From assembly GCF_000730625.1 (NCBI RefSeq), contig NZ_BBIT01000019.1, forward strand, positions 124,001-188,000: DNA of 64,000 nt, written 5' to 3'. Shown one piece after another: positions 53,889 through 62,098 of this stretch. Within the stretch, counting starts at the first letter, position 1, and every line of letters begins with the position of its first letter. The notes below the pieces were generated by a model. That model was not told the origin of the DNA. It saw only the letters and a list, made by a program, of their open reading frames with translations, and searched no databases. The position numbers and the translations under genes were made by a program. The stretch is from Pseudomonas oryzihabitans NBRC 102199. Its GTDB lineage: Bacteria; Pseudomonadota; Gammaproteobacteria; Pseudomonadales; Pseudomonadaceae.

Positions 53889-54692
53889 CTAGAGCGGACG
53901 TTGATAGATGGAAGGACTGACCATTTTCAGGGCGTCGGTCACCCCGTTGAGGCTCTCGGAATGGCTGACGAAGAAGTAGCCACCGGGTCGCAGGTGGCGA
54001 ACCAGACGGGCCACCACCTGGCGCTTGGTGGGCACGTCGAAGTAGATCATCACGTTGCGCAGAAAGATGATGTCGAAGGTGCCCAGCTCCGGCAGCGAGT
54101 TGTTCAAATTGATCTGGCGAAAGGCGATCCGCGCGGTCAGCCGCGGATCCACCAGAAAGGTGCCGTCGTTCTCGCCCACGCCCTTGAAGCAATAGCGCCG
54201 CAACAGCGCCGGCGGGATGTTCTCGGCTTCGGCGAGCGGATACTGGGCGTTGCGTGCCTTGGCCAGCACCCGGGTGCTGAGGTCGGAGGCGACGATTTCC
54301 CAGGGGCGCTCGCCCAGCCCTTCGGCCAGGGTCATGGCCAGGGTATAGGGCTCCTCCCCCGAGGAGCAGGCGCCGCTCCACAGCCGCAGTGGCTGGCGTC
54401 TGTCCCAGTTCGGCAGCACCTGCTCGCGCAGGAAGTCGAAGTGCTTCGGCTCGCGGAAGAAGTAGGTCTCGTTGGTGGTCAAGAGATCGACCGCCATCTG
54501 GCATTCCGCCTGGTCACGCTGGATCAGCTGGAAATAGGCGTCGTAGCTGGGCGTGCCGCGCTGGCGCACGCGCTTGGCCAGGCGACCGCTCACCAGCGGG
54601 CGCTTGGCATCGGACATGCTGATGCCGGCGACCCGGAAGATGAAGCTGCGAAACTGGCGGAATTCGCTGTCGGTCAGCGCGGGGAGTTCCAT
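53889..54692 (-). CDS. cheR: Chemotaxis protein methyltransferase CheR
   Basis: 267 residues. N-terminal helical domain (~1-70), then the SAM-binding domain with WSGACSSGEEPYTLAM (~104-119), TNETYFFRE and FLRNVMIYFD (~213-222). The beta-subdomain has FKGVGENDG (~170-178): the G-x-G element reported for pentapeptide-dependent CheR enzymes. It methylates receptor glutamates; the three receptors of this operon carry matching C-terminal pentapeptides. Ends 2 bases before cheD. Confidence 0.95.
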   Translation of the reverse strand: MELPALTDSEFRQFRSFIFRVAGISMSDAKRPLVSGRLAKRVRQRGTPSYDAYFQLIQRDQAECQMAVDLLTTNETYFFREPKHFDFLREQVLPNWDRRQPLRLWSGACSSGEEPYTLAMTLAEGLGERPWEIVASDLSTRVLAKARNAQYPLAEAENIPPALLRRYCFKGVGENDGTFLVDPRLTARIAFRQINLNNSLPELGTFDIIFLRNVMIYFDVPTKRQVVARLVRHLRPGGYFFVSHSESLNGVTDALKMVSPSIYQRPL

Positions 54693-54702
54693 GGTTCGCG
54701 AC

Positions 54703-55173
54703 TCAGGCAGCCGTCATGGCGGCGAGCTGGGCGAGATCGTCTGCGCCCAGGACCCGATCCATGTCGAGCAGGATGACGAAACCGGCACCCTGCTTGGCCA
54801 TGCCGAGGATGAAGTCGGTGCGGATCGAGGCGCCGAAGCGCGGCGCCGGCTCGATGCCGTCGGCGGCGATCTCCAGCACCTCGCAGACCGCGTCCACCAC
54901 GATGCCGAACACCTGGGGGCCGCCGTCGACCTGGATCTCCAGCACCACGATGCAGCTGCGGCGGGAGGTCTCGGTCACCTCGTTGCGAAAGCGCACGCCG
55001 AGGTCCATGACCGGCACGGCGGCGCCGCGCAGGTTGATGACGCCACGGATCGCCGGCGGCAGCATGGGCACCGTGGTGACCGCGCCGTACTCGATGATCT
55101 CCCGCACGCAACTGGTGTTCACGCCGTAGAGATCACCGGCGAGCTGAAAGGTCAGAAACTGGCGCAATAGCAT
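54703..55173 (-). CDS. cheW: Chemotaxis adaptor CheW (distal copy)
   Basis: 156 residues, one CheW domain: LTFQLAGDLYGVNTSCVREII (~7-27, in parts), RGVINLRGAAVPVMDL (~43-58) and ILLDMDRVL near the end. It couples receptors to CheA. The start overlaps the stop of the upstream receptor (ATGA). A second cheW lies at 56910-57413, so the operon supplies two adaptors with different receptor neighbours. Confidence 0.93.
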   Translation of the reverse strand: MLLRQFLTFQLAGDLYGVNTSCVREIIEYGAVTTVPMLPPAIRGVINLRGAAVPVMDLGVRFRNEVTETSRRSCIVVLEIQVDGGPQVFGIVVDAVCEVLEIAADGIEPAPRFGASIRTDFILGMAKQGAGFVILLDMDRVLGADDLAQLAAMTAA

Positions 55174-56828
55174 CAGGCTTGCTCCTCGAAACGGGCGAAA
55201 CCGGCCGGCACGCTGCCACGGGGCGCACGCCGGGGTGAATCGATCAGTGCCGAAGCGCGCTCGGCCAGGCTCGGACCCGAGTGCTTGGCACCGGGACGGG
55301 TGACCTGCTGGGCCACCGGCGAACCGCTCAGGGTGAAGTATTCCATCATCTGCTGGAGCTGCTCGGCCTGGCCGCTCATCTCTTCCGCGGTGGCGGCCAG
55401 CTCTTCGGACGCCGAGGCGTTCTGCTGGGTGATCTGGCTGAGCTGCAGCATGGCGCCATTGATCTGCTCGACCCCGGCGCTCTGCTCTTCGGAGGCGGCG
55501 GTGATTTCCTGCACCAGGTCGGAGGTCTTGTTGATGGAAGGCACCATCTCGCTCAGCAGGGATCCGGCGCGCTCGGCCAGGGCCACGCTGCTCTTGGCCA
55601 CGGTGCCGATTTCCTGGGCGGCGACCTGACTGCGCTCGGCCAGCTTGCGCACCTCGGCGGCCACTACGGCGAAGCCCTTGCCGTGCTCCCCGGCACGGGC
55701 GGCCTCGATGGCGGCGTTGAGCGCCAGCAGGTTGGTCTGGTAGGCGATGTCGTCGACGATGCCGATCTTGTCGGCGATGGTCTTCATGGCCACCAGGGTC
55801 TCGCGCACGGCCTGGCCGCCCTCGTCCGCTTCCCGCGCGGCCTTGCCGGCCATGCCGTCGGTGACCTTGGCGTTCTCGGTGTTCTGGGCGATGGAGGCCG
55901 ACATCTGCTCGATGCTGGCGCTGGTTTCCTCGACGGAGGCGGCCTGCTCGGTGCTGGCCTGGCTCATGCTCTGGGCGGTGGCCGAAACCTCTTCGGAGGC
56001 GCTGGCCAGGCCATCGGCCGAGCTGCGCACGTCACTGATGATCTGCGCCAGGGTGGTGGTCATGGTGCGCACCGCGGCCAGCATGCTGGTGGTGTCGCCC
56101 TCGCGGGTCGTTACCTCGACGCTCAGGTCACCGCGGGCGACGCGCTGCACCACCTCGGCGGCATAGGCCGGCTCGCCACCCAGCTGCCGGATCAGGCTGC
56201 GGGTGATCAGGTAGCCGAGCAGGATGGAGATCAGGACTGCCACCGTACCTATCACGATCATCAGATTGCGGGCATCCATGTAGGCGGCAGTAGCTTCTTC
56301 ACCCGAGGAAACCATGCGTTGGGCCTGATGCTCATTCAGGGCATTGGCGGCAGCCACGAGTTCATTGTTGTTGGGCGCAAAGACGTTGAGCAGGAAGTCC
56401 CGGGCCTGGGCGCGATCCGTATCCAGGAGGCGGAAGAATTCAGCGTACTTGTCCTGCAGTCGCTGACGGCTTTCGACGATCGCATTCAGCTTGCGCTTGC
56501 CCTCATCGCTCTGCACGCGTCGGCCCAGGTCAGCCAGGATATCCGCGTTTTCCGCGCGGACCCGCTTGATGTCGTCCAGGGTCTTGGCGCGCGCCTCGAC
56601 CGTGTCCTGCAGCAGCAGGTTACGCATCAGCCGGCCGGAATCCAGGGTATTGCGCGACAGGGTATTGGCCAGCACGGTGAGTGGGAAGTTGCGCTGGGAC
56701 ATGGTGTCAGCCGCTTCCTTCATCTTCTCCATGTTCAGGATCGCGACGCCGATCGTCAGCAAGAGCATGAAGATGGCGGCACCGAAACCGATCGCCAGCT
56801 TGGTCGAGACGCGAAGAGTGTTCAGCAT
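55173..56828 (-). CDS. Transmembrane methyl-accepting chemotaxis protein (4HB-HAMP-MCP)
   Basis: 551 residues. TM1 ~11-32 ([21 protein letters not shown]), periplasmic four-helix bundle ~33-187, TM2 ~188-210, single HAMP ~210-265 (QLGGEP...[11 protein letters not shown]), MCP signalling domain ~270-500 with tip [19 protein letters not shown] flexible tail ends [14 protein letters not shown] fits the CheR/CheB pentapeptide pattern x-[HFYW]-x-x-[HFYW]. It lies between the two cheW genes. Ligand unknown; 4HB domains often bind organic acids or amino acids. Confidence 0.93.
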   Translation of the reverse strand: MLNTLRVSTKLAIGFGAAIFMLLLTIGVAILNMEKMKEAADTMSQRNFPLTVLANTLSRNTLDSGRLMRNLLLQDTVEARAKTLDDIKRVRAENADILADLGRRVQSDEGKRKLNAIVESRQRLQDKYAEFFRLLDTDRAQARDFLLNVFAPNNNELVAAANALNEHQAQRMVSSGEEATAAYMDARNLMIVIGTVAVLISILLGYLITRSLIRQLGGEPAYAAEVVQRVARGDLSVEVTTREGDTTSMLAAVRTMTTTLAQIISDVRSSADGLASASEEVSATAQSMSQASTEQAASVEETSASIEQMSASIAQNTENAKVTDGMAGKAAREADEGGQAVRETLVAMKTIADKIGIVDDIAYQTNLLALNAAIEAARAGEHGKGFAVVAAEVRKLAERSQVAAQEIGTVAKSSVALAERAGSLLSEMVPSINKTSDLVQEITAASEEQSAGVEQINGAMLQLSQITQQNASASEELAATAEEMSGQAEQLQQMMEYFTLSGSPVAQQVTRPGAKHSGPSLAERASALIDSPRRAPRGSVPAGFARFEEQA

Positions 56829-56909
56829 GGTGGAAGCGCCTCCGGCGCCGGTTACGACTGTTTCGTTTTAGAGGCGCCGGTTACCGTCGCCCATGCAATG
56901 CGGAATCTC

Positions 56910-57413
56910 TCAGCTGGCGGCCTGGGCCAGGCTCGCCAGTTCCTGCACATCCAGTACCTGGGCCACGTCGAGCAGGGTCAGGAAGCCGTCCTCGGACTTG
57001 ACCATACCGGCGATGAAGTGCGGCGCCAGGCGACTGCCAAAGGCCGGCGCCGGACGGATGTCCGGCGCGGCGATTTCCAGCACCTCGCTCACCGCATCCA
57101 CCACCACGCCCAGCACCTGGGTGTCTTCGTCGGCGCACACTTCCAGGATGACGATGCAGGTCCGCGGGCCGACCCGGGTCGGTCGCCCGCCGAAGCGGGC
57201 TTCCAGATCGACCACCGGGACCACGGCGCCGCGCAGATTGATCACCCCGCGAATGCAGGCCGGCATCAGCGGGACCTGGGTCAGCTGGCCGAACTCGATG
57301 ATCTCGCGTACCGCGAGGGTATCCACCGCATAGGTTTCCCCATCCACCACGAAGGTCAGGTGCTGATGGCCAAGGTGTTCGTGGGCGATGTCGCCAAGGG
57401 TCAGGGCTGTCAT
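56910..57413 (-). CDS. cheW: Chemotaxis adaptor CheW (proximal copy)
   Basis: 167 residues, one CheW domain: QHLTFVVDGETYAVDTLAVR, RGVINLRGAVVPVVDLEARF and TLLDVAQVLD. The start is ATG 57413, just after the receptor stop (57421), with the GGAG ribosome site inside the receptor's last codons; an open frame beyond it only shadows the receptor gene. Proximal partner of the upstream poly-HAMP receptor. Confidence 0.93.
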   Translation of the reverse strand: MTALTLGDIAHEHLGHQHLTFVVDGETYAVDTLAVREIIEFGQLTQVPLMPACIRGVINLRGAVVPVVDLEARFGGRPTRVGPRTCIVILEVCADEDTQVLGVVVDAVSEVLEIAAPDIRPAPAFGSRLAPHFIAGMVKSEDGFLTLLDVAQVLDVQELASLAQAAS

Positions 57414-57420
57414 GAAGCCA

Positions 57421-59595
57421 TTACTCCGGGAAGCGGACGTAACCGTCCGGCAGGCCGCCCGCGGCCATCTGCGGACGACGCGAGGTTGGCTGGGCCGTGC
57501 GGCTGGCGACCGGGCGCGTCTGCTCGATGGCACGCTCCAGGTCCTGGATTGCACGACCCTCGCCAGTGTGGAAGAAGCCCATCAGGCGCTGCAGCTGCTC
57601 GGCCTGACCGCTCATTTCTTCGGCGGTCGCGGCCAGCTCTTCCGAGGCCGAGGCGTTCTGTTGAGTGATCTGGTTGAGTTGCAGCATGGCGCTATTGATC
57701 TGAGTGACTCCGCTACTCTGTTCTTCGGACGCAGCGGCGATTTCCTGTACCAGATCGGAGGTCTTGCTGATGGACGGTACCATTTCGTCGAGCAGTGACC
57801 CGGCGCGCTCGGCCAGGGCCACGCTGCTCTTGGCCACGGTGCCGATTTCCTGGGCGGCGATCTGGCTGCGTTCGGCCAGCTTGCGCACCTCGGCGGCCAC
57901 CACGGCGAAGCCCTTGCCATGCTCGCCGGCGCGGGCCGCCTCGATGGCCGCGTTGAGCGCCAGCAGGTTGGTCTGGTAGGCGATGTCGTCGACGATGCCA
58001 ATCTTCTCGGCAATGGTCTTCATGGCCACCAGGGTCTCACCCACCGCTTCGCCGCCTTCGTTGGCCTCGCGCGCGGCCTTGCCGGCCATGCCATCGGTAA
58101 CCTTGGCGTTCTCGGTGTTCTGGGCGATGGAGGCCGACATCTGCTCGACGCTGGCGCTGGTCTCCTCGACCGAGGCGGCCTGTTCGGTACTGGCCTGGCT
58201 CATGCTCTGGGCGGTGGCGGAGATCTCTTCCGAGGCACTGGCCAGGGCATCGGCGGACAGGCGCACGTCGCCGATGATCTGGTTCAGCTTGCCCACGGTG
58301 CCGTTGATCGACTCCTTGAGCTCCAGCAACTGGCCCTGGTAGTCACCGCGCACGGTGCGGCTCAGGTCGCCCTGGGCGAGCCCGGCCATGACGCCCATGG
58401 CTTCGTTGACCGGGGCGACGATGGCGTCGAGGGTGCCGTTGATGCCGGCGACGATGCGGCGGAAGTCGCCCTGGTGGGCACTGGCATCGGCACGGGTATC
58501 GAGGCGACCGGCCATGGCCGCCTGGCTCAGTTGATTGGCGTCTTCGACCAGGCGCTGGATGTTGCCGCGGACCTGTTCGAGGTTGTCGTTGATCACCGCC
58601 TTCTGGCCGGGGAAGCGCTCCAGCGCCACCGACAGATCGCCCTCGCCAAAGCTCTTGACGCAGGCCATGGCCTTGGCGGAATCGCTGAGGTGGCCGGCGA
58701 CCATGCCGTTGACCCCTTCGGCCATGTTGCGATAGGCGCCCTGGAAGCGCTCGGCCGGGATGCGCACCACGGTTTCACCGCGGTCGTGGGCCGCCGACAT
58801 GCTGCTCATTTCGCCGATCAGGCCGCGCAGGGTGGTGACCATGTTCTGCATGGCCGCCATCAGGCTGGTCTTGTCGTCGCCGCGCAGCTTGATGTCATCG
58901 GGCAGATCACCGGCGGCCACACGGCCGGCCAGGGTCGCCACCGCGGCCGGCTCACCGCCCAGCTGACGCAGCAGGTTGCGGGTGATGAAGAAGCCCAGCA
59001 GGGCCACAGCCAGCAGGGTCGCCAGGGCGATGGACAGGGCCAGCCAGGTGGCTTCGACCTTGGTCTTCTGGGCGACCTGCACGCCCTGCTGCGCGAGGCT
59101 CTCGTTGTAGCCGACGTGCTCGTCGAGGGCCTTGTTGATGGCCAGCATCACGTCGGTGCGGCTGCGCATCAGGGCCTGGGCGTCGTCGTTGCGATTCTGC
59201 CGCGACAGGGCGATGACCTGGTCGCCCAGGTTGAACAGCGCCGTGAAGGCGGCGCGATCGGCGGCCAGCAGGCCACGATCGCGGTCGTCCGAGACCAGCG
59301 TCTCGTACTTGGCGAGACTCTGGCCAATGCGTTCCTTGGCCGCGGCCAGGTCCTGCTCGGCGGTGGTCATGGCTTCGCTGCTGGTCGACAGCACATGGCG
59401 ATAGATGCCCACCACGTAGTCGGAGCGGCTGTCATTGACATCACCCAGCGCCTTCAGGCTGGGAACGGTATTGTCGTTGCCGTAGTTGGCCGCCTGGAAC
59501 ACCTTGTCGATTTCGTATTGCCCGGTGCCGGCCAGTACCAGGATGCCCAATAGCGCTGACAGCACCAGCAGCAGCATTTTCTTGATGACGGTCAT
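57421..59595 (-). CDS. Transmembrane chemoreceptor with poly-HAMP stack (about five HAMPs)
   Basis: 724 residues. TM1 ~5-25 ([17 protein letters not shown]), periplasmic four-helix-type domain ~26-185, TM2 ~186-206 (ending [12 protein letters not shown]). A chain of about five HAMP-like units follows (~207-445): [60 protein letters not shown] and [14 protein letters not shown] mark them. The MCP signalling domain ~450-660 has the hairpin [17 protein letters not shown]. The C-terminus GYVRFPE contains a CheR/CheB-type pentapeptide (GYVRF). P. aeruginosa Aer2/McpB in the che2 cluster also has poly-HAMP but has PAS and no such TM layout. Confidence 0.9.
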   Translation of the reverse strand: MTVIKKMLLLVLSALLGILVLAGTGQYEIDKVFQAANYGNDNTVPSLKALGDVNDSRSDYVVGIYRHVLSTSSEAMTTAEQDLAAAKERIGQSLAKYETLVSDDRDRGLLAADRAAFTALFNLGDQVIALSRQNRNDDAQALMRSRTDVMLAINKALDEHVGYNESLAQQGVQVAQKTKVEATWLALSIALATLLAVALLGFFITRNLLRQLGGEPAAVATLAGRVAAGDLPDDIKLRGDDKTSLMAAMQNMVTTLRGLIGEMSSMSAAHDRGETVVRIPAERFQGAYRNMAEGVNGMVAGHLSDSAKAMACVKSFGEGDLSVALERFPGQKAVINDNLEQVRGNIQRLVEDANQLSQAAMAGRLDTRADASAHQGDFRRIVAGINGTLDAIVAPVNEAMGVMAGLAQGDLSRTVRGDYQGQLLELKESINGTVGKLNQIIGDVRLSADALASASEEISATAQSMSQASTEQAASVEETSASVEQMSASIAQNTENAKVTDGMAGKAAREANEGGEAVGETLVAMKTIAEKIGIVDDIAYQTNLLALNAAIEAARAGEHGKGFAVVAAEVRKLAERSQIAAQEIGTVAKSSVALAERAGSLLDEMVPSISKTSDLVQEIAAASEEQSSGVTQINSAMLQLNQITQQNASASEELAATAEEMSGQAEQLQRLMGFFHTGEGRAIQDLERAIEQTRPVASRTAQPTSRRPQMAAGGLPDGYVRFPE

Positions 59596-59607
59596 GTCGG
59601 TGGTCTC

Positions 59608-59630
59608 AAAAAGGCCACCCGCAGGTGGCC
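59608..59630 (-). terminator. Intrinsic terminator between the two poly-HAMP receptors
   Basis: Minus strand: stem GGCCACC (59630-59624) / GGTGGCC (59619-59613) with a 4-base loop, then five T (59612-59608). It lies after the stop of the upstream receptor and only 13 bases before the next receptor's ATG (59595), so it may set the receptor ratio or be read through. Confidence 0.75.
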
Positions 59631-59642
59631 GTAGGATAGGGA

Positions 59643-62078
59643 TCAGGATTCGAAGGGGACGTAGCCGTCAGGCACGCCCGAGGTACCCGTACGCAGTGCC
59701 TTGCCCGGGACCTGCATGGCCTTCGGCCGCGAGGCCTCCAGCGCGCGTTCCAGGTCCTGTACCACCCGGCTTTCGCCGGTATTGAAGAAGCCCATCAGGC
59801 GCTGCAGCTGCTCCGCCTGGGTACTCATTTCTTCGGCGGTGCCGGCCAGCTCCTCGGACGCCGAGGCGTTCTGCTGGGTGATCTGGCTCAGTTGCAGCAT
59901 GGCGCCGTTGATCTGGCTCACCCCGCTGCTCTGTTCTTCGCTGGCCGAGGCGATTTCCTGGACCAGGTCGGAGGTCTTGCTGATGGACGGCACCATTTGC
60001 TCCAGCAAAGTGCCGGCGCGTTCGGCCAGGGCCACGCTGCTCTTGGCCACGGTGCCGATCTCCTGGGCAGCGACCTGGCTGCGTTCGGCCAGCTTGCGCA
60101 CCTCGGCGGCCACTACGGCGAAGCCCTTGCCATGCTCGCCGGCACGGGCCGCCTCGATGGCGGCGTTGAGCGCCAGCAGATTGGTCTGGTAGGCGATGTC
60201 GTCGACGATGCCGATCTTGTCGGCGATGGTCTTCATGGCCACCAGGGTCTCGCTGACGGCCTGACCACCCTCCCCGGCTTCCCGCGCGGCCTTGCCGGCC
60301 ATGCCGTCGGTGACCTTGGCGTTCTCGGTGTTCTGGGCGATGGAGGCCGACATCTGTTCGACACTGGCGCTGGTCTCTTCGACCGAAGCCGCCTGTTCGG
60401 TGCTGGCCTGGCTCATGCTCTGGGCGGTGGCGGAGATCTCTTCCGAGGCGCTGGCCAGGGAGTCGGCCGACAGGCGCACGTCGCCGATGATCTGGTTCAG
60501 CTTGCCGACGGTGCCGTTGATCGACTCCTTGAGCTCCAGCAACTGGCCCTGGTAGTCACCGCGTACGGTGCGGCTCAGGTCACCCTGGGCGAGCCCGGCC
60601 ATCACGCCCATAGCTTCGTTGACCGGCGCCACGATGGCGTCGAGGGTGCCGTTGATGCCGGCGACGATGCGGCGGAAATCGCCCTGGTGGGCACTGGCAT
60701 CGGCGCGGGTATCGAGACGACCGGCCATGGCCGCCTGGCTCAGTTGGTTGGCGTCTTCGACCAGGCGCTGGATGTTGTCGCGGACCTGTTCGAGGTTGTC
60801 GTTGATCACCGCTTTCTGCCCGGGGAAGCGCTCCAGCGCCACCGACAGATCGCCCTCGCCAAAGCGCTTGACGCAGGCCATGGCCTTGGCGGAATCGCTC
60901 AGGTGACCGGCGACCATGGCGTTGACGCCTTCGGCCATGCCACGGAAGGTGCCCTGGAAGCGCTCGACGGGGATGCGCGCATCGGTGTCGCCGCGATCAT
61001 GGGCGGCGGACAGCTGCACCATCTCCGCCACCAGCAGCTGGATGTTGTCGCGGACCTGCTCGAGGTTGTCGTTGATCACCGCCTTCTTGCCGGGGAACCG
61101 CTCCAGCGGCGCAGCCAGATCGCCCTCGCCGAAGCGCTTGACGCAGGCCATGGCCTTGGCGGAATCGCTGAGGTGGCCGGCGACCATGGCGTTGACGCCC
61201 TCGGCGACGTTGCGGAAGGTGCCCTGGAAGCGCTCCAGCGGAATGCGCGCCTCGGTCTCGCCACGATCGTGCTCGCTGGCCATGGTGCTCATCTCCTGCA
61301 CCAGACCGCGCAGGGTCACCACCATGCGCTGCATGGCGGCCATCAGGCTGGACTCGTCGCCGGCACGCAGCTGCAGATCATCGGGCAGGTCGCCCGCGGC
61401 GGTGCGGTTGGCGACCTTGGCCACCTCGGCCGGCTCGCCGCCCAGCTGGCGCAGCAGGTTGCGGGTGATGAAGAAGCCGAGCAGACCGATCAGCAGCAGG
61501 GTAGCCAGGGAGATGCCGATCGACAGCAGCGTGGCCTGAGTGAGGGTGCCTTCCGCCAGGCTGGACTGTTCCGCGCCCAGCTTCTGGTTGTAGAGGCGAT
61601 GGGCGTCGAGGACATCCCCGACATGGGTGATGATCTCCTGGTTTTCGCCCAGCAGCCGCTTGACCTCGTCATCCAGGCTGGCGCGCGACAGCGGGATCAC
61701 CTTGGCGGCGAGCTGGTTAAGCGCGGCGATGGCCTGCTTGTCGTCTTCCCACAGGCGTTTGTCGGTCTCGTCGGAGATCTGCCCCTCGTAGGCCTTGAGC
61801 GCCTCTTCGGTCAGCCGCTGCGATTCGCCGAGTTCCTTTTCGGCCTGCCGGGTGGCGGCTTCGCCATCGGCGGCGAGGTGGCGATAGATGTTGGTGATGA
61901 CATCGGCGGAATGGGCGTCGACGGCGTCGATGCCCAGAATGGCCGGCACGGTATCGTCGTTGCCGAAATTGGCTCGTTCGAACACCTGGTGCAATTGGTA
62001 GTAAGCCAGCCCTGCCAGCAGGATGATGCCAAGCAACGCGGAAAGGACCAGCAGGGACATACGTTTGGTAACGGTCAT
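59643..62078 (-). CDS. Transmembrane chemoreceptor with expanded poly-HAMP stack (about seven HAMPs)
   Basis: 811 residues. TM1 ~7-27 ([20 protein letters not shown]), periplasmic ~28-187, TM2 ~188-211, then about seven HAMP-like units (~212-530), the MCP signalling domain (~535-745) and a tail ending GYVPFES (pentapeptide GYVPF). A 90-residue double-HAMP block occurs twice in tandem ([18 protein letters not shown] at each start), explaining the extra length against the 724-residue neighbour. The start ATG at 62078 (MTVTKRMS) follows cheA by 20 bases; an open frame upstream is only a shadow of cheA. Signalling parts are nearly identical to the neighbour. Confidence 0.9.
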   Translation of the reverse strand: MTVTKRMSLLVLSALLGIILLAGLAYYQLHQVFERANFGNDDTVPAILGIDAVDAHSADVITNIYRHLAADGEAATRQAEKELGESQRLTEEALKAYEGQISDETDKRLWEDDKQAIAALNQLAAKVIPLSRASLDDEVKRLLGENQEIITHVGDVLDAHRLYNQKLGAEQSSLAEGTLTQATLLSIGISLATLLLIGLLGFFITRNLLRQLGGEPAEVAKVANRTAAGDLPDDLQLRAGDESSLMAAMQRMVVTLRGLVQEMSTMASEHDRGETEARIPLERFQGTFRNVAEGVNAMVAGHLSDSAKAMACVKRFGEGDLAAPLERFPGKKAVINDNLEQVRDNIQLLVAEMVQLSAAHDRGDTDARIPVERFQGTFRGMAEGVNAMVAGHLSDSAKAMACVKRFGEGDLSVALERFPGQKAVINDNLEQVRDNIQRLVEDANQLSQAAMAGRLDTRADASAHQGDFRRIVAGINGTLDAIVAPVNEAMGVMAGLAQGDLSRTVRGDYQGQLLELKESINGTVGKLNQIIGDVRLSADSLASASEEISATAQSMSQASTEQAASVEETSASVEQMSASIAQNTENAKVTDGMAGKAAREAGEGGQAVSETLVAMKTIADKIGIVDDIAYQTNLLALNAAIEAARAGEHGKGFAVVAAEVRKLAERSQVAAQEIGTVAKSSVALAERAGTLLEQMVPSISKTSDLVQEIASASEEQSSGVSQINGAMLQLSQITQQNASASEELAGTAEEMSTQAEQLQRLMGFFNTGESRVVQDLERALEASRPKAMQVPGKALRTGTSGVPDGYVPFES
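60771..61310 (-). repeat. In-frame 270-bp tandem duplication (double-HAMP unit)
   Basis: Markers GATGTTGTCG at 60771 and 61041 and ACGCAGGCCA at 60871 and 61141 recur exactly 270 bp apart (90 codons). The neighbouring receptor has one copy (58558-58827, approximately). Confidence 0.85.
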
Positions 62079-62098
62079 GGACTCGAATTCCTTGTCGG

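Noticed and set aside
56829-56900. FliA-like promoter before the 551-residue receptor (TAAAACG...)
   Set aside because: The TAAA half is present but the expected GCCGATAA is replaced by a G+C-rich inverted repeat.
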